From Bursaphelenchus xylophilus (taxonomy: Eukaryota > Nematoda > Chromadorea > Rhabditida > Aphelenchoididae), in contig CAJFCV020000004.1 in the NCBI GenBank assembly GCA_904066235.2, positions 11,222,001-11,286,000 on the forward strand: DNA of 64,000 nt, in the 5' to 3' direction. How positions within the stretch are numbered: position 1 is the first letter of the stretch; every line of letters starts with the position of its first letter. Of the stretch, positions 54,501-64,000 are shown in pieces. The position numbers and the translations under genes were made by a program. The notes under the pieces are model-generated. The model saw nothing but the letters and a program-made list of their open reading frames with translations. It had not been told where the DNA came from and searched no databases.

Positions 54501-57500
54501 TCTGAAAAACAAATTTAATGGAGAATCCGGCGTATTTTACACTTTTTTGATTTTATGTCAGTCTGTTGGGAAAATAATGAGCACCTGTTGGATCGAAAAT
54601 CGCATCGCCGCCGAGGAAATGAATTGTGTTTGCGACCAATTCAAATTGTCTTTTATTTTACACAATCGGCGCAGCAACATTGTGCTCATTATTTTCCCGA
54701 CAACTGACACTTTTATCGACCGCATTTTTACACTTTTCTTGGCACAGATCTTTGCGCGGCCGACCTACCAGGCTTCCTCTTTCTGATATACACGAATATA
54801 ACGCCAAAGAAGAGGAACGTGACCAGCGCGGTAAGCCATGAGATGATGAACATCACCGTGACACACAAGATGGAGCCCGCCAGTGACACCCACTTATTGT
54901 AATATTTGAAGCCAGGGCGGAACCCTGAAAAAGATGTATATGCTCACATATACAGTGGGGGACCTGATCCAATCGCAAAAAGCGTGCCATTTTGCATCCG
55001 GGAAGGATCAAAAATGTGGCAAAATGCCTCCCTTCCAAGTGAAAAAATTTCGTTTTGAAAGGCGCGCTGTTGAAATCGGAGTTTTTTCACTTGGAAAGGG
55101 AGGTATTTTGCCACATTTTTGATACATCCCGGATGGGAAATGATACGTTTTTTGCCACTGGATCAGGTCCCTCACTGCATACTCTATCGGTTCAACATCT
55201 TAATTTTTACCAACTTACCCGGCGACTGGGCCAAAGAATTGTCGAAACAAGCGTAATTGACCAGCACATAGGACCCAAGAAAGAAGTTGGAGATGATTGG
55301 GGCGATCAAGTCCAAGTCACCAATAAGGATGACCAACATGGAGATGATGTACACCAGAATGTAGATTTTTCTCGGCTCGCCGTCGCGTTCTGAACCCTGT
55401 CCGAACTTGTTGATATATGGGAAGATCCGGTCTTGACATACGGCTTGGAAAATTTTTGCGGAGCTCACCTGGAAACGTTGTAATAAAAAAAAATACAGTA
55501 AAAAAATTTGCGGTCTTTCGGGAAAATAATGAGGATTCGTAGCGCCTTGGAATTTCCCATGATCGTTTCGCGAAAGCAAGCCCAGGATGGGGAGTGTGAC
55601 AGCGACGACGCCAGGCCTTTCTCTGCGACAAACCCACATTATTTTCGCGACAGAGAGATAAAATGGTGCGCAAGGAGCACAAATTTTGAAAGTGTTGAGA
55701 GATTGCTATGTAAAGAACAAGTTATCAGTCTGTCGGGAAAATAATGAGCACTCTATCGCATCGAAAATCGCAACGCAGGCTGGAAAATGTAAAGTGTCGC
55801 GGCAAAACCAAATTGCCTTTCATTTCAGCGACTTGCTTGGCGCAGCGACGTAAACAATATAGCTCATTATTTTCCCGACAGACTCATAGTCGGTCTCTAG
55901 ATATAATATTACAGTAGAAGCTCTGAACAAGAGCTCCCAAACAACAAGCGGTCTTGTAAAACAAGAAATTTTTGCGGCCCGACCGAAATGAAGCTTGGTG
56001 CAACAAAACCCTTCTAATACAACAAATTCATGCGGTAAAAGGTTTTTCGATATGCTCTTTCAAATGGCATTAGCAGTTTTTCGATATCTCTTACCAAACC
56101 TTAGATATTGACACTTTCCATGGGGTAGGAACATATACTTTCCTAACGGAGTGTATCTTTTTCGGTCCTTTAAAATTTGCTGTGCAGAGATTTCATTGTA
56201 TTTTTCGAATAAAACTGCTGCTGGCTATGGAAGCTTCGCAAAAAAATCTTCTCAAGATTTTAACTTACATACTCTATGAAGTTCACGCAACAAATTGCCC
56301 AAGGCACACGATAAAAAACCCCAAAAAACTATCAAAACAACCTACCAGCGATAACAACGCGGAACTCAACGATGACGCAATAATTCCAGCTGTTATTAGT
56401 GGGCCCCAAAAACTGTTCAACTCCAAGATTTGGAAATAGTTCAGCGTCCCGTATTCACAAGTGTTATTCACACTGCAGCTTGGCGTTTGCCTCGAGGCAA
56501 AGCTGAGGCTAAAGGTCGACCAATCAGAGTCGTTGCTGGCAACAATAGTGTTTAAAATTGCCGGAATCATAAGTCCATCAGCATCTCTGACCACCGTAAA
56601 TCCAACAGCAAGGACTACGATGGAGTAGAGGACGGTTGTGAATCCAATCGCCAGCAAAGTGCCCAAGGGCAGAGCTTTTTCTGGGCGCTTGAGGTCGCCG
56701 GAAATATTGGCGCCAGCCATAATTCCGGTCGCGGCCGGAAAGTAGATAGAGAAAACGGAGAAAAAACTGTGACCATCGCGATATTCGGGAAGAAGATTGT
56801 CGCTGAAGGTGGCAACTGGAAATGGACTCGGTAAAAGCAAATTTTTATAGCAAGAGGAGTATCAGTTCGTCAGGAAAATAATGAGCACAGTGCTGCTGCG
56901 CCAGTCGCGTCGATGAAATGGAAAGAAATTTGGTCTTGCCGCGACATATTTAATTTCCTTGGCGGCGATGCGACTTTTGATGCGACAGAGTGCTCATTAT
57001 TTTCCCGACAGACTGGTATTCTCGATGTTTTATCAAAAAAATGACGTTTTTTTCTCAGTTTATCAATGTTTTAAGGGCAAAAATAGCAAGTATGTTTAAA
57101 AAACTTTTTTCTATAAACGACCTCCGTATTAATCATAATCTCTCTTCAGCAAAACTCATCGTACAGGGATGTCTCTGTGGGGCTCTAATTAGAATTTTTG
57201 AGATATGGTATGTGGCCTAGGCACATTCCATGTGCAAGTATTAACTCATAGTCCGACTATGAGTCACCAAGACTTTTAAGGGCAAAAGTTTCAAAACTCG
57301 AGATTATTTGTGAGATTTACATTCGCTGATTATATTCTTCGCCCGGTTTTCTCTCCTCGAACGAAACGTGTAAAATTTCTATACTCATCTCGAAAAGACT
57401 TGTCAAAAATAAGAAACTTACAGCTATACCCAGTGATCCCTTTGCGCTGTTGGTCTTCGGATGGCGGAATGAACGTACCAACAAAGTAATCCAAGATTGA

Positions 57501-59311
57501 GGCCGTCATGATTGTCAGCAATATCATTTGAAGCTTGCTCTCAAACCCTGTCCCCACCAGGACAATGCAAATCAGCACCGTGCACGCTACTGCAATCACA
57601 AAGAGAACATATAACTCTTGGTTAGGTTGTTTTGCTTCTAATTTGGAAAAAAAACTACGGACATTACCCAATCCGATCACCCTGATCTCATTCACATCCC
57701 CATCCAAAAAAGTGACATCCTTGATCCGCAAAAAGTCCTTCATGGTCTCCGCGAATCCCACGATATACATCGCCGCTCCAACACAATTGGCGAGCGAAAA
57801 AATGATCCCAATGGGTCCACCGAACTCGGGCCCCAACGACCTGGAAATCTTCATAGTACAACGCTACTATAAACGGGTATTTACCTACCAAAAAGTAGGC
57901 ACCACCCCCCTTCACTTCGCCATTCGTGCAGATGGTGCACAACGAGAGCGCAGTGATCGTGGTGACTGTGGACGCGAGTAGGATTGTCAGTTGGCCGAGA
58001 AGAATTCCGGCTTGTCCGGTGATCCAGGAGAGCCGGATGTAGAGGATTACGCCGACAATATTGAGGACGCATCTAAAAGATAGGTCTAACAAGGAAAGTA
58101 CTTCTATGGGGTGTGGAGTTACAGGTCGAGATATATATCAAAAAATTCGCAAAAATTTTCTGATTCAGAATATATAAAAATTAGCTGCCTAATTTTGGTC
58201 TATAAACGAGTTTTATCAATAAATGTATTTCTCGAGGAAAAAAATCTGCGGCAACAAAAGCGCGCTCGGTCTCTTCCTTCGGAAGAGAGCGGTGTGGCCG
58301 AGTGGTTAGAGCGGTAGATTGGAAATCCGAGGGGAGAGGGTTCGGTTCTTTTTGCCATACTAGAACCCATTTTTTACATTGGAACTACTTTTAAGGTGTA
58401 GTTGTAATCCAATTTGATATTTTAAGGCTTGTCAAGGCCTCAGAATTTATTTTAGCACAAAACAAAATTTTTTTATTGGTAAAAACACGGTCAAAAAGAC
58501 ACTTGCATGGTGTCGCGAGAAAACTTCTGAGGACAAAAACATGTCATCAGACCAAAATTAGGCAGCTAATTTTTATATATTCTGAATCAGAAAATTTTTG
58601 CGAATTTTTTGATATATATCTCGACCTGTAACTCCACACCCCATAGAAGTACTTTCCTTGTAAAATGTCAGTCTGTCGCGAAAATAATGTGGATTAGTCT
58701 TGTCTTGATGCTATATCGTCCATCATCGCTTGGCGACGCCTAGCCGCGGCTGGGGATTTCGTGCGCTACTGCTATGACAAGAAAAAAGTTAGACTTTTTA
58801 ATGCAAAAATCTACATTATTTCCCCGACAGACTCATAGATTTAAAAACGAATAAATAATGCGCCATTCTTCAGATTTTGCGCTACGCTAAAATTGCCAAA
58901 AAATGCTATTTTTTCGATAACTTCCGGCCTAAAAATCTTCGTATTTTTAGGCCAGAAGCAAGTATGGGTTGGAAGAAAAAGCCCAACTACCCCTGTGGAC
59001 CCTTCCGAGCTAGGCAAATCCCTTGCACAACATCTAAAACTAAAGCAAGTGTGGGCTTCTCTTCCTCACCTCAAGAACACCCCTTCAATCCAGCCGAATT
59101 TCCTCGATTTTTGCTTCGTCTCCTCCTTCCGATCCATTTGCACGACCGAAACTTTGCAACTCATCTTGCGGGTTATCCGTTTCCCGTCCTTCGGCAATTC
59201 CAAGACATCTTGGCCGTTCATCAAGTCAAAAATCGAGGGCCTTTTGCTTTGCCGCGCGTCGCCGGTGCGCACGTAGTGATCCACCGCGGGATGACGGTCC
59301 ACGGTGTCCAT
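51572..59311 (-). CDS. Na-K-Cl cotransporter (SLC12/NKCC type), twelve exons, 940+ aa
   Basis: Exons in gene order: 59070-59311, 57889-58072, 57668-57848, 57422-57589, 56346-56815, 55219-55468, 54769-54924, 54290-54501, 53841-54103, 52792-53196, 51758-51916, 51572-51704; every phase agrees. It is an electroneutral cation-chloride cotransporter of the plasma membrane. KFGWIEGV at the start of the transport domain is followed by [57 protein letters not shown] and [13 protein letters not shown]. The C-terminal domain carries [23 protein letters not shown] [34 protein letters not shown], and the end [19 protein letters not shown]. These are NKCC rather than KCC signatures. The first exon opens at [13 protein letters not shown], which aligns just inside the usual N-terminal regulatory segment, so upstream exons are probably missing from this model. 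One intron is only 40 bp. R1, R2 and R5 elements fill the larger introns. Confidence 0.93.
52006..52390. repeat. R5 element in a cotransporter intron
   Basis: GTTCCTTATTCTGGCCACAAC to GTTGTGGCCAGAATAAGGAAC, 385 bp; better-preserved ends than the copy at 37,952. Confidence 0.82.
52472..52758. repeat. Two R1 MITEs in a cotransporter intron
   Basis: 52,472-52,630 (CAGCTTGTCGGGAAAATAATG to ATTTTCCCGACACACCAATG) and 52,643-52,758 (TATCAGTCTGTCGGGAAAATAATTAGC to ATTATTTTCCCGACAGACTGACA). The second ends ~33 bp from the exon at 52,792. Confidence 0.78.
53209..53460. repeat. R2 MITE at a splice acceptor
   Basis: GAGTGACGGACATGATCCAATGG to CCACTGGATCAGGTCCGTCACTA. It begins about 12 bp upstream of the exon that starts at 53,196, so it borders the polypyrimidine part of the acceptor. 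Confidence 0.78.
53471..53711. repeat. R4 element in a cotransporter intron
   Basis: ACCTCAAGTGCAACGCTCAGATC to GCTGAGCGTCGCACGTGTCAG. Confidence 0.6.
54136..54214. repeat. Right half of an R1 MITE
   Basis: TCTCGGCGGTGATGAGATTTTC to GTGCTCATTATTTTCCCGACAAATTGATA, ~30 bp from an exon edge. Confidence 0.65.
54557..54709. repeat. R1 MITE in a cotransporter intron
   Basis: GTCAGTCTGTTGGGAAAATAATGAGCAC to GTGCTCATTATTTTCCCGACAACTGACA. Confidence 0.78.
54952..55179. repeat. R2 MITE in a cotransporter intron
   Basis: ACAGTGGGGGACCTGATCC to TGGATCAGGTCCCTCACTG; together with ~30 bp each side it makes up almost the whole intron. Confidence 0.82.
55510..55888. repeat. Two R1 MITEs in a cotransporter intron
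   Basis: 55,510-55,660 ('GAGGATTCG' type) and 55,721-55,888 ('GAGCAC' type, TATCAGTCTGTCGGGAAAATAATG to CTCATTATTTTCCCGACAGACTCATA). Confidence 0.78.
56860..57018. repeat. R1 MITE in a cotransporter intron
   Basis: TATCAGTTCGTCAGGAAAATAATGAGCAC to GTGCTCATTATTTTCCCGACAGACTGGTA. Confidence 0.78.
58089..58661. mobile_element. Inverted-repeat element enclosing a tRNA-Ser-like sequence
   Basis: 573 bp with arms of ~115 bp: ACAAGGAAAGTACTTCTATGG...GCCTAATTTTGGTCT (58,089-58,203) and the nearly perfect inverse (58,552-58,661). The ~350 bp middle contains a tRNA-Ser-like stretch at 58,293-58,345. It lies in the first intron of the cotransporter model. Confidence 0.75.
58293..58345 (+). pseudogene. 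tRNA-Ser-like sequence, degenerate
   Basis: GTGTGGCCGAGTGGTTAGAGCG matches the D-arm/A-box region of eukaryotic tRNA-Ser. GATTGGAAATC gives an anticodon stem and loop with GGA, and GGTTCGGTTC resembles a damaged B-box. The sequence beyond does not pair back to close an acceptor stem, so it is unlikely to be a working tRNA gene. Confidence 0.6.
58667..58836. repeat. R1 MITE, 'GTGGATT' subfamily
   Basis: GTCAGTCTGTCGCGAAAATAATGTGG to CTACATTATTTCCCCGACAGACTCATA; it abuts the tRNA-bearing element. Confidence 0.75.
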
Positions 59312-60600
59312 CTGGAAGAGGAGACGTCCTTTAGGCTTTATAAATTGCATTGAAAACAACGAGTTATATCCAAGGATCAAAAAAACAAAAACAAAATCCC
59401 TTTTTCACCTCGGTTTTTACAATGTCCCCCCTCCAAAACCGAGCAAAAATAAGGTAATAAACGGATCAGCAACAGACAAAAAAAAGGATTTTTGGCGCAT
59501 GGAGGGTTGGAATGGTGGATAATATTTATATCGAGGATAATATGTATAAAATTTTGGATCAGCGTTACTACTAAAAGCACTAGCCCATCTCAAAGTCGCT
59601 GCAGTGATTTTTGCGACATACGCTATACAACAGAAGTAACGGGGCGAGCGACAGAACAAAAAAGCCTATTGCACAGTGCAAAGCAAATTTTTCTTTTCGC
59701 TTTGCGAACAGGCTAGTACAATGGTAATACAATAAAAAACAATTACTTTTTTTGTTAACAAATTTTTATACAAGGCAAGACTATTTCCCTTGTAATTAAA
59801 AGTCCCGCCCCTCTCCTTATCAACCGCGGCTATCCAATAAATCAACAAGAAAGTATGGCTGCTGATAATGTCTATCATACGAGTAGTTGATAATCTCATT
59901 GGCTTATAGCAGGAAATTGGAAAAACAAGTCACAAAAGAGCGTAGCATTACAAACCGCAGCTTGGCCCGGACATTGCTGAAATCGGTAGCTCAGAATCAA
60001 ACAAAAATTGAAATTTCTATACGCCCGACCACACATTGGACAAGCATTTCTGACGAGAGATTGCGGATATAACCGGTGCGCTACCCGGCTCAAAAACCCA
60101 GGGGATTTTCGGCCACCCACACCGTGCATTTTGATCGTTTTGCAGCGATCATTGCATTCCTCTGGCATCAAGTTTGAACCTTGCGCCTACAGCACTTCCT
60201 AGACCACAAAACCTTTTCTCAAAGCCCAATTAGCCCATTTGATTTGACATTTATTCCCTGCTCAAGTAAACAATGATTCAGCTTCCGCCTTGCCAAGTCA
60301 TTTCTGACCTCTGAACGCTTGCAAACTGAAAAATTTGGTGCTACCCTTGACATTCAGACTTGCTAACATATTTTCTACTGTATCCCAGCTTTCAACAATC
60401 TGCTTTCGGTTATCCGAGTTATCCGACAGTTTCTGGTTATGGAGAACAAAAACTGTGACGTAACTTATCGGAAATAGTTTTTTTCACTAGGGAAATTTTT
60501 CACATTTTTTGTTTTCTTATCATCGACACAAGAAAAAATTTGTAGATAAATTTAATTTACAAGCATTAACGGAGGAATCAAACGATAATAACACATTTGC
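59312..60600. other. Region upstream of the cotransporter
   Basis: Should hold the missing 5' exons and promoter of the cotransporter, but I cannot identify them. An isolated TGCACTGTGC-type repeat unit lies at 59,600-59,715 (GCGACATACGC, CCTATTGCACAGTGCA). Confidence 0.45.
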
Positions 60601-60635
60601 GGCATGTGATAGGAAGATTGCTCAAAGTATGAAAA

Positions 60636-60860
60636 ATGCTAAAAAAAACATGCTCACAAGGGGAATACCTGTCGGAAGCGTATTTCAGGACTTACTTCGT
60701 CTTCCTGGCCAACTTTTACAAAGAGTATCTTCTAATGGTCATGCCGATTGTATGGGACAGGAGTAGCTGGTCATGGCGGCTGCTAGCGCGTTCTTTCCGC
60801 TTGCTTTGGCCTGCACAGGCTTATTTGGCGCTGCTGGAAGAGGCGCAGTTTTTATTGTAG
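60636..60860 (+). pseudogene. Decayed member of the four-helix membrane family
   Basis: After a TATTTCAG acceptor at 60,688 the sequence reads TYFVFLANFYKEYLLMVMP, matching YFIFMAIMDQDYILIAMP in the 63.7 kb paralog with the same splice phase. Past this the original frame changes; a hydrophobic continuation (ASAFFPLALACTGLFGAAG) appears in another frame and no donor is found at the conserved exon end. Probably a frameshifted relic. Confidence 0.4.
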
Positions 60861-61118
60861 TCGTCACTTCCTCCTCATAATCAACCTTTTTTTGTTGATA
60901 ACAGGAGGAGAAAACAAAGTTAAACCCATCATACCTTTGTCAATGTTTTTTATTTTCTCTTTCTATTGTACCTTACTTTTCAAAACAAAACAAAATTCTA
61001 ACCATCTGTCTCCGAATTACCGTTGCAAGATCTTCACTGACCTGAGATGTCAAGTGTTAGATGAATGCTTGTTTAGCAAGTGGCCACTAAGGATTTACAT
61101 GATCCTCCATTTTCTTCT

Positions 61119-61377
61119 TTATTGGGCAAAGTAAGTTGATGCAAGCTGTGGATGACTACGGAAATATTTACTCGGTTCCTCTCTCTCTGGATCGGGCACC
61201 GTTTCAGCCGGAATAGTCTCGGATAACTCCATGGACTCATTCCTAAAACACTCAGCCAAATAACAACACCCAATAACAAATATCACCTGGTTTATCCGCC
61301 TCAATCCGATCACAAAATCAGCAAGTAAATAGCGTATCAGATTCTATATCACCGACGAACTTCTAGCCTGAGCGGTC
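61119..61377 (-). CDS. C-terminal exon of an unrecognised membrane protein
   Basis: An open frame follows a GATATAG acceptor at ~61,377: IRYLLADFVIGLRRINQVI, a hydrophobic FVIGCCYLAECF, then an acidic tail (ETVPDPEREEPSKYFRS) ending LASTYFAQ and TAA overlapping AATAAA. A 44-bp GT...TTTTAG interval (61,243-61,286) could be an intron instead. The N-terminal part is not identified; nearby exons may belong to it. No family recognised. Confidence 0.4.
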
Positions 61378-61429
61378 CTCGACTCTTCTCGGCTGCTTCC
61401 CCTATGTGCAATTGCGCAACTAATTGTCC

Positions 61430-61980
61430 AATTGTCCCCATTCTTCATCTTTCAGCGGCTTGCGGCGGAATGCCAATGTTAGCAATCTGATCGATTCTGG
61501 GACTCGGCGGCGGTCCAAATGTCTTCTGAACGGCCACGGTTCTATTGATGCCTTATGTTACGAGCGACGTTGCAGCACGGGTTGAGGGGCCCTTAGTTTA
61601 GGTCTTATATCACATCTAGCCCTAATATCAAACTCACAATGTTATACACCGCGCTCGAAGGGGAACGACGATTTCATCAGCCAATACAACACAAGCATAC
61701 AGCGGTAGGCACTAGAAACAGACAATTTATTGCCCACAATAGTACGACCGCCACAGCGGGGAGGACACACAAACAATTATTGCTCTTTCGTGGAAATCCA
61801 TTCTTTTTATACCACTTTTTCGGTCGCTGGGAATATGCAAATTTGCACGCGAAGTCGTGGCACCTATCCAAAGAGCTTTGTGTGGGACAAGCTACTGGCC
61901 AGTATGTAGGTAATAGCGCTCTCAGTGAGTCCAAGGAGGATTCCGAACACTCCCAAATACACCGCATGCCAAACTGCTGA
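61430..61980 (-). pseudogene. Fragments of a minus-strand membrane-protein gene
   Basis: Several coding-like pieces: VYLGVFGILLGLTESAITY (one helix, ~61,960-61,870); a KWYKKNG...LCVLPAVAVVLLWA segment (~61,830-61,755) homologous to the plus strand at 50.9-51.1 kb; and two phase-compatible exons, YACVVLADEIVVPLRARCI (to a GTGAGT donor at ~61,639) and RVPESIRLLTLAFRRKPLK ending EEWGQLDN (61,535-61,430). A four-base length difference from the 51 kb homologue breaks the frame, and an R3 element abuts the first piece, so at least part is non-functional. Confidence 0.35.
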
Positions 61981-62181
61981 AACGGCCCGGTGAGTGGATT
62001 CACAATTCGCAAAAAAAAGGGGCGGAAAAACTTTTTGTCGGGGAAGAAATGGGGAGTTTTTGGGGCGAGAGAGTACGTTTTGCGCGGCTTTTCTCTGTCT
62101 TCTTTGTGAAATGAAGACGAAGTGTAAAAAACCGATAGCGAAGAGTCTATTCCGATCACCGGACTCCTCAGTTTGACGTGC
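61964..62181. repeat. R3 element next to coding debris
   Basis: Inverse orientation: GGTGAGTGGATTC near the left, CGATCACCGGACTCCTCAGT and TTGACGTGCATCGCC at the right. Its left edge joins coding-like sequence directly. Confidence 0.7.
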
Positions 62182-62337
62182 ATCGCCTTAGGGCTCCACA
62201 GTTTAAAGTGCCTCGTTCTCTGACTAAAAAAAAATCTTTTCGTTTGTGAAGAATTTTTTTCTTCACAAGGAGTATATCACTCGTTGTGTACCTTTGTTTT
62301 CAAGACAGAGCGTAAAATTCTGGTTTTCTCTGTTTAG

Positions 62338-62932
62338 ACTCTATTTGGTCCTTATTGCTGTTTGGGACCGAGAATATTACCTTCTCGCAGCGCCTGCGGC
62401 ATGCCTATTGGCCAATGCTATATTCTACGTTGGTTTCTGTGTTAAATGGCGATTTTTTTGTGTTCCCATTTTCGTTGTTGAGGTAAGGACGTTTACAGAA
62501 CGCCAACTTGCCGTTTCATTATTTAATTTTTTTACTGGATCCTTTCAGCTCGTCACAACGCCTTTTTATTTCTACCTATTCTTCCACTACATGCCGATGG
62601 CATTTAACGTCGATTACGACACCGAATACTACAAGACGTTTCACATCGCCCACATCGTTGCAGTTTTTGTCTCGCTTGTGGTTGGATTCGCAAAACTCTC
62701 TACGTTTCCGATCATCTACCATGCGTTTCGAATGCTGCCTTACCCTGACAAGCACAAAATGGGAAATGATATGGCTGAGGCGGCACTTGTTGCTGTCGTA
62801 TTTTTTGCCGTTTTGCTGTTTGCAATGGCCACAGGCAAAGGCCAAGTAATTAACTTGTGCCAACCTTGTCCTTGCTGCAAGGGGGATGTAGAAGATCAGC
62901 CGGAAAGGAGGGATATTTCAACAATCACCTGA
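62338..62932 (+). CDS. Small four-helix membrane protein (tandem family), 5' end unresolved
   Basis: Exons 62338-62482 and 62549-62932, split by a 66-bp phase-0 intron (GTAAGG...TTTCAG). The first listed exon follows a TGTTTAG acceptor, is exactly 145 bp like its paralog at 63,721, and starts in the same phase, so a short upstream exon must exist; I cannot find it. The protein has helices around LYLVLIAV, APAACLLANAIFYVGFC, LVTTPFYFYLFFHY, AHIVAVFVSLVVGFAKL and ALVAVVFFAVLLFAMA, and a Cys-rich tail (CQPCPCCKGD) suited to palmitoylation or metal binding. AATAAA at 63,092. Function unknown; probably nematode-specific. An R3 element just upstream may have displaced the first exon. Confidence 0.65.
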
Positions 62933-63091
62933 AATTTTTAGTTTTTGACGTTGATGGTGTGCGCCTTCAGACCCGAAACCCTTGGAACCATTTCGTGAAA
63001 ACTCAGCATTTTTTGGCAAGCCATGCTTTATACGCACCACATACATCGAAAAATACCCTTTGAAATTGTTGTGAGATTGATTCATATCCAA

Positions 63092-63097
63092 AATAAA
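63092..63097 (+). terminator. Poly(A) signal
   Basis: AATAAA ~160 bp after the stop at 62,932. Confidence 0.45.
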
Positions 63098-63483
63098 AAA
63101 GTTTTAGCTTTCAGCTCACAAAACGGAACTGCAAAAAAACCTTCAAAAAAAGGTAAAATTTTATGAAATTTCCAGTTGCTTGTTTTGACTCACAAGGATT
63201 ACTCACACAACTATTACTGTAAGCATCGAACGATTTTTTTTTCTCTCCACTTTTTCCCACGCATTTTACGAAATTTTGGATTTGCCGCGTTAAAGAGACG
63301 TTATCATTTCCATTTGCGTTCAAAGACCTATCCCTTTCCGCGTTTGCTTGCGTAGACACTCGTTTATTATTTTATTTGTTTCTAAAACTTGCATAAAAGA
63401 GCCTTTAATCTTGTTTGACCCGGAAGGTGGCAGAAATATGTACAGAGGATTTTTTGTTCTTAAGAATTGATCATCCAGATTGA

Positions 63484-63560
63484 AAGTGTTTCAAGTGCGA
63501 CGTTCAGGTCTTGATGAAACTCGGCACATTTCCGAATATCCTGGTTCATAGAGTTGAAGA
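63484..63560. repeat. R4 left-end fragment
   Basis: TTTCAAGTGCGACGTTCAGG and CTTGATGAAACTCGGCACA, ending ~15 bp before the ATG of the gene at 63,573. Confidence 0.6.
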
Positions 63561-63572
63561 AATCTCTTCAAA

Positions 63573-64000
63573 ATGGGATTAAAGCCGACTTCCTCCAATC
63601 CAAATTGTTGCCTCTATGGAAGATGCATGCAAAAGTTTTACATGCTACTGCACTTTATGTTGGTTTATATACAGTAAGTGCCTTCTCTAATCGTCCGGAT
63701 GATGTTTTTCGCAATTTTAGAGGCTACTTTATCTTCATGGCCATCATGGATCAAGATTATATTCTCATCGCAATGCCGGTTATATGTTTTTTAACTTATG
63801 CAATATTCTACGTTGGGTTTTGTTTGCAAGAGAAGTTATTCTGCATTCCAGTATTTTTAGTGGACGTAAGTTTGTGTGATGGAGAATTTTGCAAACGGGG
63901 TTTTTGAAAAGGTTTTTTTAGTAAAGTAAAATCAGTTTTTTACCAACAAAGTAGCATTAATTTGTCTTACTCCTCGCGCCATGCAGAAAATTTTATCGGG
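63573..64000 (+). CDS. Four-helix membrane protein paralog, truncated by window end
   Basis: Exons 63573-63673, 63721-63865 and 63987 onward; the first intron is only 47 bp. Phases agree. It starts MGLKPTSSNPNCCLYGRCM, has a first helix (FYMLLHFMLVYI), then YFIFMAIMDQDYILIAMP and CFLTYAIFYVGFC, closely matching the upstream gene (ANAIFYVGFC), with the same 145-bp second exon and the same intron positions. This is a tandem duplicate. The upstream start is supported by the in-frame ATG and the phase-2 donor (ATACAGTAAGT), and suggests what the missing exon of the 62.3 kb gene should look like. It sits ~640 bp after its neighbour on the same strand. Confidence 0.7.

Noticed and set aside
57590..57667. 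Cotransporter-specific insertion of ~26 residues in the transport domain
   Set aside because: A GTAATG...TTGCAG intron of 78 bp fits this interval exactly and restores the conserved family alignment.
58293..58370. Functional tRNA-Ser gene
   Set aside because: The A-box and anticodon region fit, but the acceptor stem does not close and the T-arm is damaged.
59896..60171. 91-codon minus-strand ORF upstream of the cotransporter
   Set aside because: No family similarity, no good donor at its end, and no link to the expected N-terminal regulatory sequence.
62483..62548. Intronless 228-codon ORF at 62.2-62.9 kb
   Set aside because: The middle 66 bp has perfect donor and acceptor signals at the same position as the paralog's intron; it merely lacks a stop. 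The apparent start is a GTG without support.

Overview
This window looks like a gene-poor, repeat-dense stretch of a rhabditid nematode genome, Caenorhabditis or a near relative. Four things support that. Genes are split by introns with GTRAGT donors and TTTCAG-type acceptors, some only 40-66 bp long. One gene is a Str-like seven-transmembrane chemoreceptor, a nematode-specific superfamily. A small tandem four-helix membrane family looks nematode-specific. Introns and spacers are full of short palindromic elements. There is no bacterial, viral or organellar gene content.

Layout. 1-17,200 has no supported host gene: palindromic MITEs, a satellite array with a ~540 bp higher-order repeat (1,850-3,850), a Tc1/mariner-type foldback element holding a dead transposase fragment (6,701-8,196) and a foldback mariner (13,474-14,379). 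17,276-22,246 (+) is a six-exon rhodopsin-like GPCR; it converges on 22,655-24,840 (-), a three-exon two-helix membrane protein. 24,840-35,360 is again gene-free, with nested transposons. 35,363-42,351 (-) is a five-exon histidine acid phosphatase with a C-terminal membrane anchor. 44,449-46,802 (-) is a four-exon chemoreceptor whose first intron holds plus-strand coding-like debris. 51,572-59,311 (-) is a twelve-exon Na-K-Cl cotransporter (SLC12/NKCC) whose C-terminus is complete. 60,600-64,000 holds a tandem cluster of small four-helix membrane genes on the plus strand, interleaved with fragments of minus-strand membrane genes.

The five main gene models were built by hand. For each I checked that exon phases add up across every junction. 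The genes have no obvious shared pathway: they are membrane receptors, a transporter, a membrane phosphatase and small membrane proteins. The most striking content is the mobile DNA. At least seven long foldback elements of unrelated type (mariner-like, Tc1/mariner-like with TA-type ends, and MULE-like with 9-bp target duplications) share a long-arm hairpin layout. Over thirty copies of one ~150 bp palindromic MITE occupy nearly every large intron, and several elements sit inside one another.
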